This document shows positions 38,138-46,691 of a stretch of 64,000 nucleotides of DNA, in pieces. The notes beneath the pieces were generated by a model. It did no database searches. It was not told where the DNA came from and was given only the letters and a program-made list of their open reading frames with translations. Source of the stretch: Streptomyces sp. V3I8. Lineage in GTDB: Bacteria > Actinomycetota > Actinomycetes > Streptomycetales > Streptomycetaceae. Both the position numbers and the translations under genes were made by a program. The stretch lies in the NCBI RefSeq assembly GCF_030817535.1, contig NZ_JAUSZL010000002.1, forward strand, positions 682,001-746,000, given 5' to 3'. Numbering within the stretch: the stretch's first letter is position 1; every line of letters begins with the position of its first letter.

Positions 38138-38767
38138 TCATCCGCCCAGGCGCAGGGTCCGCATCTGCACGTCGAGGGGGGCGAGTCCGACATCACGGCG
38201 GCGCTCGTCGAGCGTCCCCGGCCGGCGGACCGGGTACGGGCGCATGGTCGCGGGGTCGACCCGGGTCCCGTAGAACTGCGGCTCGCCCAGCTCCACGGCG
38301 CAGTGGTCGGCGATGTACGCGTGGTGCGGCGCCGGGCAGCGGCCGTCCGCCGTGGCCTGGGCGATCAGGTCACGGCACGCGAGCTGGAAGTCGAGGTCCG
38401 GGGCGTGCAGCAGGATCATCAGGGCCGCCGTGGAGGCGGGTGCCCCGATCAGCTCCGCGGTCGGCCAGGCGTGGCGCCGCACGATCGTCCTGAGCGCCTC
38501 CGCGTTGTCCTCGCGGCACCGGTCGACGCGGCGCCGGGCGGCCGGCGTGGGGGTGCGGTGCGCCTGCGTCATCGCCCGGTGCTCCTCCTCCACCCGGCGG
38601 ACCAGCTCACGGGCGAGGGCGGACGCGAGTGCCGGAGCCACGGTCGGACGGCCGTCCCGGTCCCGCCGCCCGTCGTGGACGCCGCCGTCGCACGCGCTGT
38701 CGTGCGCGAGCCCCGTGCTGTCCCGCCCCGCCCGGGTCTCGTCGCTCACGTCGGTCACGGTGGCCAT
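38138..38767 (-). CDS. DUF6624 domain-containing protein
   Basis: This 209-residue soluble protein's C-terminal two thirds matches the DUF6624 pattern: VDRCREDNAEALRTIVRRHAWPTAELIGAPASTAALMILLHAPD, FQLACRDLIAQATADGRCPAPHHAYIADHCAVELGEPQFYGTR. The N-terminal ~40 residues are low complexity and charged. The start could be any of ATG 38767 or later in-frame codons. There is no signal peptide. The family's function is unknown. The gene converges on the small hypothetical gene and is divergent from the XRE regulator gene across a 246-bp region. Confidence 0.8.
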   Translation of the reverse strand: MATVTDVSDETRAGRDSTGLAHDSACDGGVHDGRRDRDGRPTVAPALASALARELVRRVEEEHRAMTQAHRTPTPAARRRVDRCREDNAEALRTIVRRHAWPTAELIGAPASTAALMILLHAPDLDFQLACRDLIAQATADGRCPAPHHAYIADHCAVELGEPQFYGTRVDPATMRPYPVRRPGTLDERRRDVGLAPLDVQMRTLRLGG

Positions 38768-39013
38768 CCAGGTCTCGCATCGGGGTGCCGCGGAGGCGAC
38801 CGTCCTGCGGGGGCGTCACATGCGCCGGGATCGGGCGCCGTCGTGCGCCGTGGCCGCCGGACCGTGCGGCAGGTCACTCGCTCCCTATGATTGCGTACAC
38901 GCGCGAGCCGAAACAAGCGTTCTGATAATTTCGGAACGATCCGCGCACCCCTGTCTGTGTCCGTCACGGCGTGGCACACTGCTGGCTGTGACGGCCGTTC
39001 CGGGAGACAGGAC

Positions 39014-39880
39014 GTGAGCGACAACCGCTCCGGCGGCAGCGCGCCGACCGTCCTGCGGATGGTCCTCGGGAAGCGGCTGCGGCACCTGCGGGAGCGGGCC
39101 GGAGTCTCGTTCGAGGACGCCGCGCGCGCCATAGAGGTCACGTCCTTGACGGTCCGTCGCATCGAGAAGGCCGAGGTCGGTCTCCGCATCCCCTACGTGA
39201 AGGAACTGCTGCGCACCTACGGGGTGCCCGCGCCGGAGGTGGACGACTTCCTGTCGATGGCGCGGGAGGCCAACCGGCCCGGCTGGTGGTACTCGTACCG
39301 CGATGTGCTGCCGGAGTGGTTCAGCGCGTACGTGAGCCTGGAGAGCGAGGCCGATGTCATCCGTCTCTACGAACCCCACTACGTTCCGGGCCTGTTGCAG
39401 ACATACGACTACGCGGCCGCGCTGATGCGCACCGGCTTCCCCAACGAGACGCAAGAGGAGGTCGACCGCCGTGTCGCCCTGCGGCTGAAGCGCCAGGACC
39501 TGCTCGCCAAGTCCGACGCCCCGGCGGTCTGGGCGGTTCTGGACGAGACGGTGCTGCGCCGCCCGGTGGGCGGGGCCGAGGTGATGCGGGCCCAGCTGGA
39601 CCGGCTGGCCGAGTGCCTGGACATGCCGAAGGTCCGCATCCAGGTCCTCCGCTTCTCGGCGGGCGCGCACCCCGGCGCGTTCGGCCCGTTCCACTACTTC
39701 CGCTTCGGTTTCTCCGAACTCCCCGATGTCGTCTACACCGAGAGCCTCGTCGGCTCGGTCTACGTCGACCAGCCCGCCGACGTCGTGACGTACCTCGAAG
39801 TGCTGGACCGGATGTCCGTGCAGGCGGAGCCGGTCTCTCGGACCAGGGCCATCCTGGGTGAACTGCGTAAGGAGTTGTGA
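39014..39880 (+). CDS. XRE-type HTH regulator with DUF5753 domain (WhiJ-like)
   Basis: This is a 288-residue DNA-binding protein. The N-terminal lambda-repressor-like HTH spans residues about 15-70 (LGKRLRHLRERAGVSFEDAARAIEVTSLTVRRIEKAEVGL in two stretches). The C-terminal DUF5753 domain includes WWYSYRDVLPEWFSAYVSLESEADVIRLYEPHYVPGLLQT in two stretches and GAFGPFHYFRFGFSELPDVVYTES. GTG 39014 follows GGGAGACAGGAC. The pairing with a downstream DUF397 gene is the hallmark of the abundant WhiJ/AbaA-type toxin-antitoxin-like developmental systems of Streptomyces. The DUF397 protein is thought to modulate the regulator. Confidence 0.93.
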   Translation: MSDNRSGGSAPTVLRMVLGKRLRHLRERAGVSFEDAARAIEVTSLTVRRIEKAEVGLRIPYVKELLRTYGVPAPEVDDFLSMAREANRPGWWYSYRDVLPEWFSAYVSLESEADVIRLYEPHYVPGLLQTYDYAAALMRTGFPNETQEEVDRRVALRLKRQDLLAKSDAPAVWAVLDETVLRRPVGGAEVMRAQLDRLAECLDMPKVRIQVLRFSAGAHPGAFGPFHYFRFGFSELPDVVYTESLVGSVYVDQPADVVTYLEVLDRMSVQAEPVSRTRAILGELRKEL

Positions 39881-39883
39881 GCC

Positions 39884-40129
39884 ATGAGTTCCACGGATCC
39901 CGTGCACAGCGGCGTGCCGGCCACCGACCTGGGCGCCGAGGGGTGGCACAAGCCCTGGAGCGGCACCAACGGCGGCAGTTGCGTCGAGGCCAAGCGGCTG
40001 CCCGACGGGAGCGTGGCCTTCCGCCAGTCCAGGGACCCGGACGGGCCCGCCCTCGTCTACACCCGGGACGAGATGATCGCGTTCCTGCGGGGTGCGAAAT
40101 CCGGTCAGGCCGACTTCCTCGTCGCCTGA
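39884..40129 (+). CDS. DUF397 protein, partner of the XRE/DUF5753 regulator
   Basis: This is an 81-residue acidic protein with the DUF397 core WHKPWSGTNGGSCVEAKRLPDG and VAFRQSRDPDGPALVYTRDEMIAFLRGAKSGQADF. It lies 3 bp after the regulator's stop and is surely cotranscribed and probably translationally coupled (ATG 39884). In characterised WhiJ-like pairs the small protein antagonises or assists the HTH protein in developmental control. Confidence 0.93.
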   Translation: MSSTDPVHSGVPATDLGAEGWHKPWSGTNGGSCVEAKRLPDGSVAFRQSRDPDGPALVYTRDEMIAFLRGAKSGQADFLVA

Positions 40130-40548
40130 CCCGCCGGACACGGCCGGCCCGCCCCTCGTGCCGTCCGGGGCGTCCGGCCGCGCCGTGGGGGTCGGCCGTC
40201 CCGGAGGGAGTGCCGTGCGCACGCTCCACGAGGCCGTCGCGCCGTACGGGACCCTGGTCGCCGACAGCGGCTTCCTCCCCGAACCCGTCCACGGGCCGCT
40301 GCGTCGCGGGCACTCCCGGGTGACCTGGATCGAGGCGCTCGACTTCGCCGGGAGCGCGGCGGCGGCCACGGCCCACGACCGCGCGCCCCGCACTCCCGCC
40401 CGGCATGTCCCCGTCGTCACGGCCGGCACCGTGACATCCGCTCACCCCATTCGCGCGCACGACGCCCCGGCTTCCCAACGTCCGTACCGTGCAAGCAGGT
40501 TGACGGTACGTTGGGGAAGGACCGCTGGACGCACAGCAGGAGACCCCC
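40130..40548. other. Intergenic region with an imperfect inverted repeat
   Basis: This 419-bp gap lies between the DUF397 and methyltransferase genes. Frames crossing it (for example from a GTG near 40213) show no recognisable family and run on out of frame into the methyltransferase gene, so I call no gene. An inverted repeat built from CTTCCCAACGT...CCGTACCGT (about 40471-40490) and ACGGTACGTTGGGGAAG (about 40503-40519) forms a bulged stem just before the methyltransferase ribosome site. Confidence 0.45.
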
Positions 40549-41358
40549 ATGACAGACGGCCGGCCCCTCCCCGACCAGGACGCCCTGTCCAGGATCGACA
40601 CCACGGTGCCGCATTCGGCCCGCATCTGGAACTACTGGATGGGCGGCAAGGACAACTACGAGGTCGACCGGGAGGCGGGCGACGCCTACCGCCGGATCGC
40701 GCCGAACATCGAGACGATGGCCCGCGCCTCCCGCGGCTACCTGATCCGTACCGTGACGTTCGTCGCCGGTGAGCTGGGCATCCGCCAGTTCCTGGACATC
40801 GGCACCGGCCTTCCCACCTACGACAACACCCATCAGGTCGCCCAGCGCGTGGCGCCGGAGTCCCGGATCGTCTACGTGGACAACGACCCGCTGGTGCTGC
40901 GGCACGCCCAGGCGCTGCTCACCAGCACGCCCGAGGGGGTCACCGACTACATCGACGCCGACCTGCGCGAGCCGGAGCAGATCATCGCCGCGGCGAGCGG
41001 GATCCTCGACCTCGGCCGGCCCGTCGCACTGATGCTGATGGGCATCCTGGGCCACATCCAGGACTACGACGAGGCCAGGTCGATCGTGCGCCGCCTGCAG
41101 GCCGCCCTGCCGCCGGGCAGCTACTTCGTGCACTACGACAGCACCGACACCGACGCCGAGCTGAAGCGGGCGCAGGAGGGTTACGACGACACCGGCGCCG
41201 TGCCGTACGTGCTGCGCAGCCCGCGGCAGGTCGCCGCGTACTACGAGGGCCTGGAGCTGCTGGAGCCCGGCATCGTGTCCTGCCCGCTGTGGCGCCCCGA
41301 GCCGGGCACCGACCCGCGGCCGACGGACGTGTACGGCGGGGTGGCCCGCAGGCCCTGA
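40549..41358 (+). CDS. SAM-dependent methyltransferase of the DUF574 type
   Basis: This is a 269-residue protein of a large actinomycete family (S-adenosyl methyltransferase, formerly DUF574): VPHSARIWNYWMGGKDNYEVDREAGD, RGYLIRTVTFVAGELGIRQFLDIGTGLPTYDNTHQVAQ, RIVYVDNDPLVLRHAQALL, DLGRPVALMLMGILGHI. DIGTG is the SAM-binding loop. No substrate is known for the family. ATG 40549 has CAGGAGAC upstream. These genes are often near XRE/DUF397 pairs, as here, but whether the two are functionally linked is unknown. Confidence 0.9.
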   Translation: MTDGRPLPDQDALSRIDTTVPHSARIWNYWMGGKDNYEVDREAGDAYRRIAPNIETMARASRGYLIRTVTFVAGELGIRQFLDIGTGLPTYDNTHQVAQRVAPESRIVYVDNDPLVLRHAQALLTSTPEGVTDYIDADLREPEQIIAAASGILDLGRPVALMLMGILGHIQDYDEARSIVRRLQAALPPGSYFVHYDSTDTDAELKRAQEGYDDTGAVPYVLRSPRQVAAYYEGLELLEPGIVSCPLWRPEPGTDPRPTDVYGGVARRP

Positions 41359-41403
41359 CACCCCGTCGGCGTCAGGACCCGGAGCCGGGACCGGCCGGGC
41401 CGG

Positions 41404-41933
41404 TCAGGTCCGCGCGGCCGGCCGGATGTTCCGGTCGAGCCGGAACAGGTTGTCCGGGAGGCGGCTCACCGCGCCGAGTCTGCGCACGGCGTCCGGGGAG
41501 AGCCGGGACAGCGGCAGGCGGTGGACGCGTTCGGCCCGGGACACCTGGCCGAGGAGGTGGTGCAGGGGTGGCGGCGGTCGAATGCGTCGTCCCGGTAGGT
41601 CAGGACCAGCACGGCCGGCAGGCGTTCCACCCGGTGCACCAGGAACCGCAGCGCGTCGAGCGAGGCCACGTCGGCCCCGTGCACGTCCTCGACGACGAGG
41701 ACGGCGGGGTGCGGGGCCGCGACGAGTTCCGCCCGCAGCGCGTCGTAGACCCGGGGCCGGTCGCCGCCCGGCATGGCCTTCACCGGACTCGACCTGCCGA
41801 TGCCCGCCTCACCGTGGACGAGCACGACGGAACCGGCTCCGTCGGCCGCGTCCCTGGCGGCGGCGGCCAGCCGGTCCAGCTCGCGTTCGCGTTCGCGGAT
41901 CCCCCGTCCACCGCGCCATGCCGGCACATGCAC
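41404..41933 (-). pseudogene. Frameshifted, truncated LuxR-type (LAL) ATPase remnant
   Basis: The first frame, from GTG 41933, begins like a LAL regulator (IRERERELDRLAAAARDAAD, Walker-A-like VHGEAGIGRSS with Arg for the catalytic Lys). It lacks the usual ~60 residues after Walker A, then continues AVLVVEDVHGADVASLDALRFLVHRV (Walker B) and YRDDAFDRRHP. At about 41570, after the CACCCC of RRHP, one base appears to be missing. The neighbouring frame carries the expected continuation HHLLGQVSRAERVHRLPLSRL and SPDAVRRLG before a stop at 41404-41406. The frameshift, internal deletion and absence of the remaining ~700 residues mark a decayed gene. Confidence 0.75.
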
Positions 41934-41938
41934 GCCTC

Positions 41939-41993
41939 TTGAAGCCCCACAGCGGCACCCATAGGATCGTTGAACAACGCGTGAAACGTTTCA
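41939..41993 (+). promoter_or_regulatory. GH78 promoter with palindromic LacI-type operator
   Basis: TTGAAG (41939-41944), 17 bp, TAGGAT (41962-41967) is a near-consensus Streptomyces housekeeping promoter, placing the transcript start near 41974. The 12-bp perfect palindrome TGAAACGTTTCA (41982-41993) lies at about +8 to +19, where a bound LacI-type repressor would block elongation. The message has a ~185-nt leader. Operator use is inferred. Confidence 0.7.
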
Positions 41994-42158
41994 ACCCGCT
42001 GCACGTGTCCCACGCGCCCCACCCCTTCCGATGCCGCACTTCTCGACGCCCCCCGATGCCACCCCCTCCCGACGCCGCGCCTCCCGACACCCCGCCTCCC
42101 GGCCGCTCGCTCCGTCACCCGCATCCGCGCACGTACACACGCACCCAAGGGACCCCAC

Positions 42159-45100
42159 ATGACCAATGGCTGGAACCGCCGCGCCTTCCTCCGGAGCTCG
42201 GTGGCCGGAGCGGGCGCCTCCGCCGCCCTCGCCACCGGCACCGCCGCCGCCTCCGCCTCGGCGCCCGTGACGGACGGCGTGGCGCTGCCGGGCAGGCTGC
42301 GCGTCGAGCGCACGACCGTCGAGTACGCCGAGACCCTGCTCGGCACCGAGGTGGAACACCCCCGGCTGACATGGGAGTTGGCCGCCGACGGGCGCGGAGC
42401 CCGGCAGAGCGCCTACCGCGTGCGGGTCGCATTGAGCGAACAGGGGCTGCGCGAGGGGCGGCGCGCCGTCTGGGATTCCGGCCGGGTCGCGTCGGACCGC
42501 AGCGTCGGGGTCGCGTACGCGGGTCCCGCCCTGAAGCCGCGCACCCGCTACCACTGGCAGGTCAGGGTGTGGGACGCCGAGGGCCGGCCCTCGGCGTGGA
42601 GCGCGCCGCGCTGGTGGGAGACAACGTTGTCCAAGGATGCCTGGCAGGGCTTCTGGATCGGTGCGGCGGCCGCTCCGGAACCGCCGGTGTTCGAGGGGGC
42701 GTCCTGGATCTGGTCGCCCGGTTCGACCGCGAACGACGCACCCAACGGGCCCCGTTGGTTCCGCGGTGCGCTGACGCCGCCGGCGGGCGCGGAGATCCGC
42801 AGAGCCACGCTGCTGGCGACGGCCGACGACGACTTCACCCTGTACCTCGACGGCCGGCAGGTGGCGCACCAGGCCGAACAGGTCGACGCGTGGCGCCAGG
42901 GCCACCTCGTCGATGTCACGGAGCAGGTGAGGTCGGCGGCTTCCGCGGACCCCGGGGGCGCGGGTCCGGGGCGCCTCGTGGTGGCCGCCCTCGCGACGAA
43001 CCGCGGCAACGCGTCGGTCAACCCCGGCGGTCTGCTCGTACGGCTCCTCCTGGAGCACGGGACCGGGACCACGACCACGGAACTGGTCACGGGAGACGGC
43101 TGGCGGTGCGCCGAGGAGGAGCAACCGGGCTGGCAGCAGCCGGACTTCGACGACTCCTCGTGGTCGGCCGCCGCCGTGCTCGCCCCCTACGGACAGGGCC
43201 CCTGGGGGGACGGGGTCTCCCTCACGGCGCCCGAGCAGCCGGCGCCGCTGCTGCGCCGCGAGTTCACGGTTCCCAAGCCCGTCGCCCGGGCCCGCCTGTA
43301 CATCAGCGGGCTCGCCTACTACGACGCGGAGATCAACGGCGAACGCGTCGGCCGCCAGGTCCTCGACCCCGGGTTCACCGACTACGACGAGACCGTCCTG
43401 TACGCGGTCCACGACGTGACGGACCACCTGCGCCGGGGCGCCAACGCGATCGGCGTGACCCTCGGCCGCGGCTTCTTCGGCATGATGACACCGAACGTCT
43501 GGAACTGGCACCGCCCCCCGTGGCACGGCGAACCGCGGCTCCTGGGCCAGCTGGAGATCGACCACCCCGACGGCTCACGCACCACGATCGCGACGGACGA
43601 CCGGTGGCGCATCACCGAGGGCCCGACCCGCTCCAACTCCCTTTACGCGGGTGAGAGTTACGACGCGCGCAAGGCACCCCGCGCATGGACGCGCCCCGGC
43701 TTCGACGACAGCGGCTGGCAGGCCACGGAGCGCCGGGCCGCCCCGAAGGGCACGCTGCGCGCCCAGCCGCACGACGCGATCGAGATCGTGGAGACCGTAC
43801 GCCCGGTCGCCGTCGAGGAGTTGCGCGAAGGGGTGTACGTCGTCGACATGGGCCGCACGACGGCCGGCTGGACACGGCTGACCGTGCGCGCTCCGGCGGG
43901 GACGACCGTGCGCCTGGTCCACGGCGAGAAGCTGAACTCCGACGGGAGCGTGCACGCCGAGACCGGCCACGTGCCCGGCCGGTTCCAGACCGACGAGTAC
44001 GTGTGCGCGGGCGGCGGCGCCGACGAGGTGTGGGAGCCGAAGTTCTCGTACAAGGGATTCCGGTACGTGCAGGTCAGCGGGCTGCCCTCGAAGCCGGAAC
44101 CGTCACAGGTGCTGGGCCGCGTCGTGCACACGCCGGTGGAGGCGACGGGGTCCTTCGCCTGCTCCGAGCCGTTCTACGAGAAGCTGGAGCGGGCGATGCG
44201 GCGCACGCTCCTGAACAACCTGCACGGCATCCCGACGGACACACCGATGTACGAGAAGAACGGCTGGACCGGCGACGCCCAGCTGGGCGCGCCCGTCATG
44301 GCGTACGCGCTCGGTGTGCACCGCTTCCTGTCCAAGTGGCTCGGCGACCTGAACGACAGCCAGAACGGCGACGGGCAGCTGCCGGTGATCGTGCCGAGCG
44401 GCGGCTGGGGGTACGGCGACCTCGGTCCGTCCCCCGAGTGGACGACGGTGTACCCCTTCCTGCTGCGGGAGATGTACCGCGTGTACGGGGACGAGCGGCT
44501 GGCCCGCGACCACTGGGAGCCGCTCACCCGCTACCTGGACTGGGAGATCTCCCGCCTGAAGGACGGCCTGGCCGTGACGGCGCTCGGCGACTACCTGCCG
44601 CCGGGGTACGGCGGCAACCCGCCCGAGGACACCCGGCTGACCGCGACGGCCTACCTGCACCGGGCGCTCGTCGGCACGGCGGAGCTGGCGGACCTGCTCG
44701 ACGACACGGCGGTCGCGGACCGCTACCGGACGACCGCGAACGGACTCAAGGAAGCGTTCAACGCGGCGTTCCTGGGGCCGGACGGCCACTACCGCACGGC
44801 GAAGGACCCCGACTACCGCCAGACGAACAACTGCGTTCCGCTCGCCTTCGGCCTGGTCCCGGCGGGCGCGCGGGCCAGTGTCGTCGACTCGCTGCTGGCC
44901 GACATCGCACGCCGCGGCAACCACCTGAACACCGGCGCGCTGGGCACCAGCGTCCTGCTGCGGCAGCTGTCCGCGCAGGGGCATCCCGAGGTGGCCCACG
45001 CCATCGCCACCCAGCGCACGTACCCGGGCTGGGGCCACTGGTTCGAGAACGGCGCCGACACCATGTGGGAGATGTGGCCGCTCGACTCGCGCTCCCGGGA

Positions 45101-45464
45101 CCACTATTTCCAGGGCACGGTCGTGCAGTGGCTGTACGAGAACGTGGCGGGCCTGCGCCCCGGCGACGCGGGGTACCGCACCTTCACGGTGCGCCCCGAC
45201 GGCCGTACGGGCGTCGACTGGGCCCACACGTCCCTGCGTACGGTCCGCGGCAAGGCCTCGGCCGCCTGGTCGACCGTGGACGGCTCGGTCCGGCTCTCGG
45301 TACGGGTGCCGGTGGGCTCGACGGCGGAGGTGCACGTACCGGCACCGGCGCGCTCGGCGGTACGCGCTCCGGGCGGCGCGGAATTCGTCCGGGTGGAGCC
45401 GGGGTTCGTCGTGTACGAGGTGGGACACGGCGGGTGGGAGTTCGTGGGGCGGGCGGCCGGGTGA
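42159..45464 (+). CDS. Secreted GH78 alpha-L-rhamnosidase
   Basis: This 1101-residue enzyme carries a twin-arginine signal (NRRAFLRSSVAGAGASAALATG), so it is probably exported folded. Domain order is an N-terminal Fn3-like domain (TTVEYAETLLGTEVEHPRLTWEL), beta-sandwich modules (about 150-560, with RAGVRRAT-like and YISGLAYYDAEINGERVG motifs), the (alpha/alpha)6 catalytic barrel (about 650-1000) and a C-terminal beta sandwich. The barrel holds HGIPTDTPMYEKNGWTGDAQ, the family acid region. GWGHWFENGADTMWEMW carries the second catalytic Glu. It releases L-rhamnose from plant glycosides or polysaccharides. ATG 42159 lies far downstream of its promoter. A hairpin follows at 45472. Confidence 0.95.
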   Translation: MTNGWNRRAFLRSSVAGAGASAALATGTAAASASAPVTDGVALPGRLRVERTTVEYAETLLGTEVEHPRLTWELAADGRGARQSAYRVRVALSEQGLREGRRAVWDSGRVASDRSVGVAYAGPALKPRTRYHWQVRVWDAEGRPSAWSAPRWWETTLSKDAWQGFWIGAAAAPEPPVFEGASWIWSPGSTANDAPNGPRWFRGALTPPAGAEIRRATLLATADDDFTLYLDGRQVAHQAEQVDAWRQGHLVDVTEQVRSAASADPGGAGPGRLVVAALATNRGNASVNPGGLLVRLLLEHGTGTTTTELVTGDGWRCAEEEQPGWQQPDFDDSSWSAAAVLAPYGQGPWGDGVSLTAPEQPAPLLRREFTVPKPVARARLYISGLAYYDAEINGERVGRQVLDPGFTDYDETVLYAVHDVTDHLRRGANAIGVTLGRGFFGMMTPNVWNWHRPPWHGEPRLLGQLEIDHPDGSRTTIATDDRWRITEGPTRSNSLYAGESYDARKAPRAWTRPGFDDSGWQATERRAAPKGTLRAQPHDAIEIVETVRPVAVEELREGVYVVDMGRTTAGWTRLTVRAPAGTTVRLVHGEKLNSDGSVHAETGHVPGRFQTDEYVCAGGGADEVWEPKFSYKGFRYVQVSGLPSKPEPSQVLGRVVHTPVEATGSFACSEPFYEKLERAMRRTLLNNLHGIPTDTPMYEKNGWTGDAQLGAPVMAYALGVHRFLSKWLGDLNDSQNGDGQLPVIVPSGGWGYGDLGPSPEWTTVYPFLLREMYRVYGDERLARDHWEPLTRYLDWEISRLKDGLAVTALGDYLPPGYGGNPPEDTRLTATAYLHRALVGTAELADLLDDTAVADRYRTTANGLKEAFNAAFLGPDGHYRTAKDPDYRQTNNCVPLAFGLVPAGARASVVDSLLADIARRGNHLNTGALGTSVLLRQLSAQGHPEVAHAIATQRTYPGWGHWFENGADTMWEMWPLDSRSRDHYFQGTVVQWLYENVAGLRPGDAGYRTFTVRPDGRTGVDWAHTSLRTVRGKASAAWSTVDGSVRLSVRVPVGSTAEVHVPAPARSAVRAPGGAEFVRVEPGFVVYEVGHGGWEFVGRAAG

Positions 45465-45471
45465 ACCCTCC

Positions 45472-45510
45472 GGGCAGTCGCGGGTGCGGGTCACCCACCC
45501 GCGACTGCCC
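45472..45510 (+). terminator. Perfect 15-bp hairpin terminator
   Basis: GGGCAGTCGCGGGTG (45472-45486) pairs exactly with 45496-45510 across a 9-nt loop. It starts 8 bp after the rhamnosidase stop. Confidence 0.8.
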
Positions 45511-45652
45511 ACGGGGCGAACTGCCCGGTGGAGGGCGTCAGGAGCTCGGCCCCGTCATCGGTCAGCCCCGGTCCGTCTCCTCGGTGGTCGCGGGCCGCCC
45601 GAACCAGCGGCTCGCGGCGTCGGCGCAGTACGCACGCCGCAGGACCGTCGCG

Positions 45653-46465
45653 TCAGGTTCCGGGGGCCCGCGTCGCTCCGGGTGCCGTGCGGGATTCCAG
45701 GTCGTGGCGGGTGTCGTTGCCGTACACGCCCGTCTCGTCGCCCCGGATGCCGTACCAGAGCTGGAAACGCGCCACCGCCGCCGTCAGCGTGGCGTCGTAC
45801 ACGCCGCTGGGCGTTCCCTGGTCGTACACGTCGGGGATACGCAGCAGCCGTTGCTGCAGATCGCTCACCGCCGGCCCGCTGTCGCCCTCGCGCAGGGTGC
45901 CGGGGCCGTCCGGGTCGGCGCCCTGCGGCACGGGGGCCGAGGCGGGCGGCGCGGACGACGCGGCCGGGGGCGGCACGTCCGCGGCGCCGGTGGTGTCCCT
46001 GTCCCAGGTGAGCAGGAGGGCCGTACCGAATCCCGCCAGCGCGGCGGCCACCGCGGCCGCTCCGAGCGCGGTACGGCGGAACACGGCGCCGGTGCGGCCG
46101 TGCGCCGGTCCGCGTCCGGCCGGGCGGCGGCCTCGTGGCGCCGGCCCGGCGTCACGGTCACCCCCGTCCTCGCCCTCGTTCCGGTCCGCGCTCCGGTGCG
46201 CGTCCCGGTCCGCGCCTCCGGCGACCGGCGGCAGTTCCTGCGTGTCGTCCTCCACCGGCCTGGACGGTGCGGCGCCCCACGCCTCCGGTACGGCGACGAC
46301 CTCGTAGTCCTCGTCCGGGTCGCGCTCCTTCTCCTTCTCCTTCTCCTTCTCCTGCACCTGCCGCAGCAGGTCCGCCAACGACCCTGGCTGCCTGCGGCGC
46401 AGGACGTGGGTCGGCTCCAGCGCCGAACGACGCGACGGCTCTTGCGGGTCGAACGGTGTCGACAC
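45653..46465 (-). CDS. Membrane-anchored peptidoglycan-binding protein
   Basis: This 270-residue protein has a cytoplasmic N-terminal half with a Lys/Glu repeat (VQEKEKEKEKERDPDED, residues about 40-55). One membrane helix follows (TALGAAAVAAALAGFGTALLLTW, about 130-152), then a Pro/Ala-rich extracytoplasmic linker and a C-terminal peptidoglycan-binding-1 domain (REGDSGPAVSDLQQRLLRI, GVYDATLTAAVARFQLWYGIRGDETGVYGNDTRHDLE in two stretches). The GTG at 46465 is preceded by GGAGGGAGAGC; an ATG at 46564 has none. It may tether a cytoplasmic partner to the wall. Such proteins often accompany sigma-factor or septation genes, but none is adjacent here. Confidence 0.85.
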   Translation of the reverse strand: MSTPFDPQEPSRRSALEPTHVLRRRQPGSLADLLRQVQEKEKEKEKERDPDEDYEVVAVPEAWGAAPSRPVEDDTQELPPVAGGADRDAHRSADRNEGEDGGDRDAGPAPRGRRPAGRGPAHGRTGAVFRRTALGAAAVAAALAGFGTALLLTWDRDTTGAADVPPPAASSAPPASAPVPQGADPDGPGTLREGDSGPAVSDLQQRLLRIPDVYDQGTPSGVYDATLTAAVARFQLWYGIRGDETGVYGNDTRHDLESRTAPGATRAPGT

Positions 46466-46610
46466 CCTGCTCTCCCTCCGGGCGCTGCTGAGAAGGGCCC
46501 TACCGAGAAGGGATACGGGGAGCCCCGCCCGGCGGTTCAACGAGGCGGCGCCGAACAGGCGCACGATGCCGGGCCGTCGCGCGGTGCCCGGCCGCCCCGC
46601 GGCGCCGGGC

Positions 46611-46680
46611 GGTCGGTCCGGGCCAGGTCAGGTCGGTCCGGGCCAGGTCGGGTCGGTCCGGGCCAGGTCGGGTCGGTCCG
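46611..46680. repeat. Tandem 20-bp repeat, 3.5 copies
   Basis: The unit GGTCGGTCCGGGCCAGGTCR repeats exactly at a 20-bp period at 46611, 46631 and 46651, with a half copy at 46671-46680. The copies differ only at the last base. It lies just beyond the 3' end of the methyltransferase gene, between two same-strand genes. Confidence 0.85.
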
Positions 46681-46691
46681 GTGAACGTGTG

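Noticed and set aside
40092..40772. Plus-strand frame bridging the DUF397-methyltransferase gap
   Set aside because: It overlaps the methyltransferase out of frame and has no motif. The gap is better read as intergenic.
43685..46684. 999-codon open frame on the plus strand overlapping GH78
   Set aside because: It is out of frame with the GH78 catalytic motifs and antisense to the peptidoglycan-binding gene. It has no recognisable domain.
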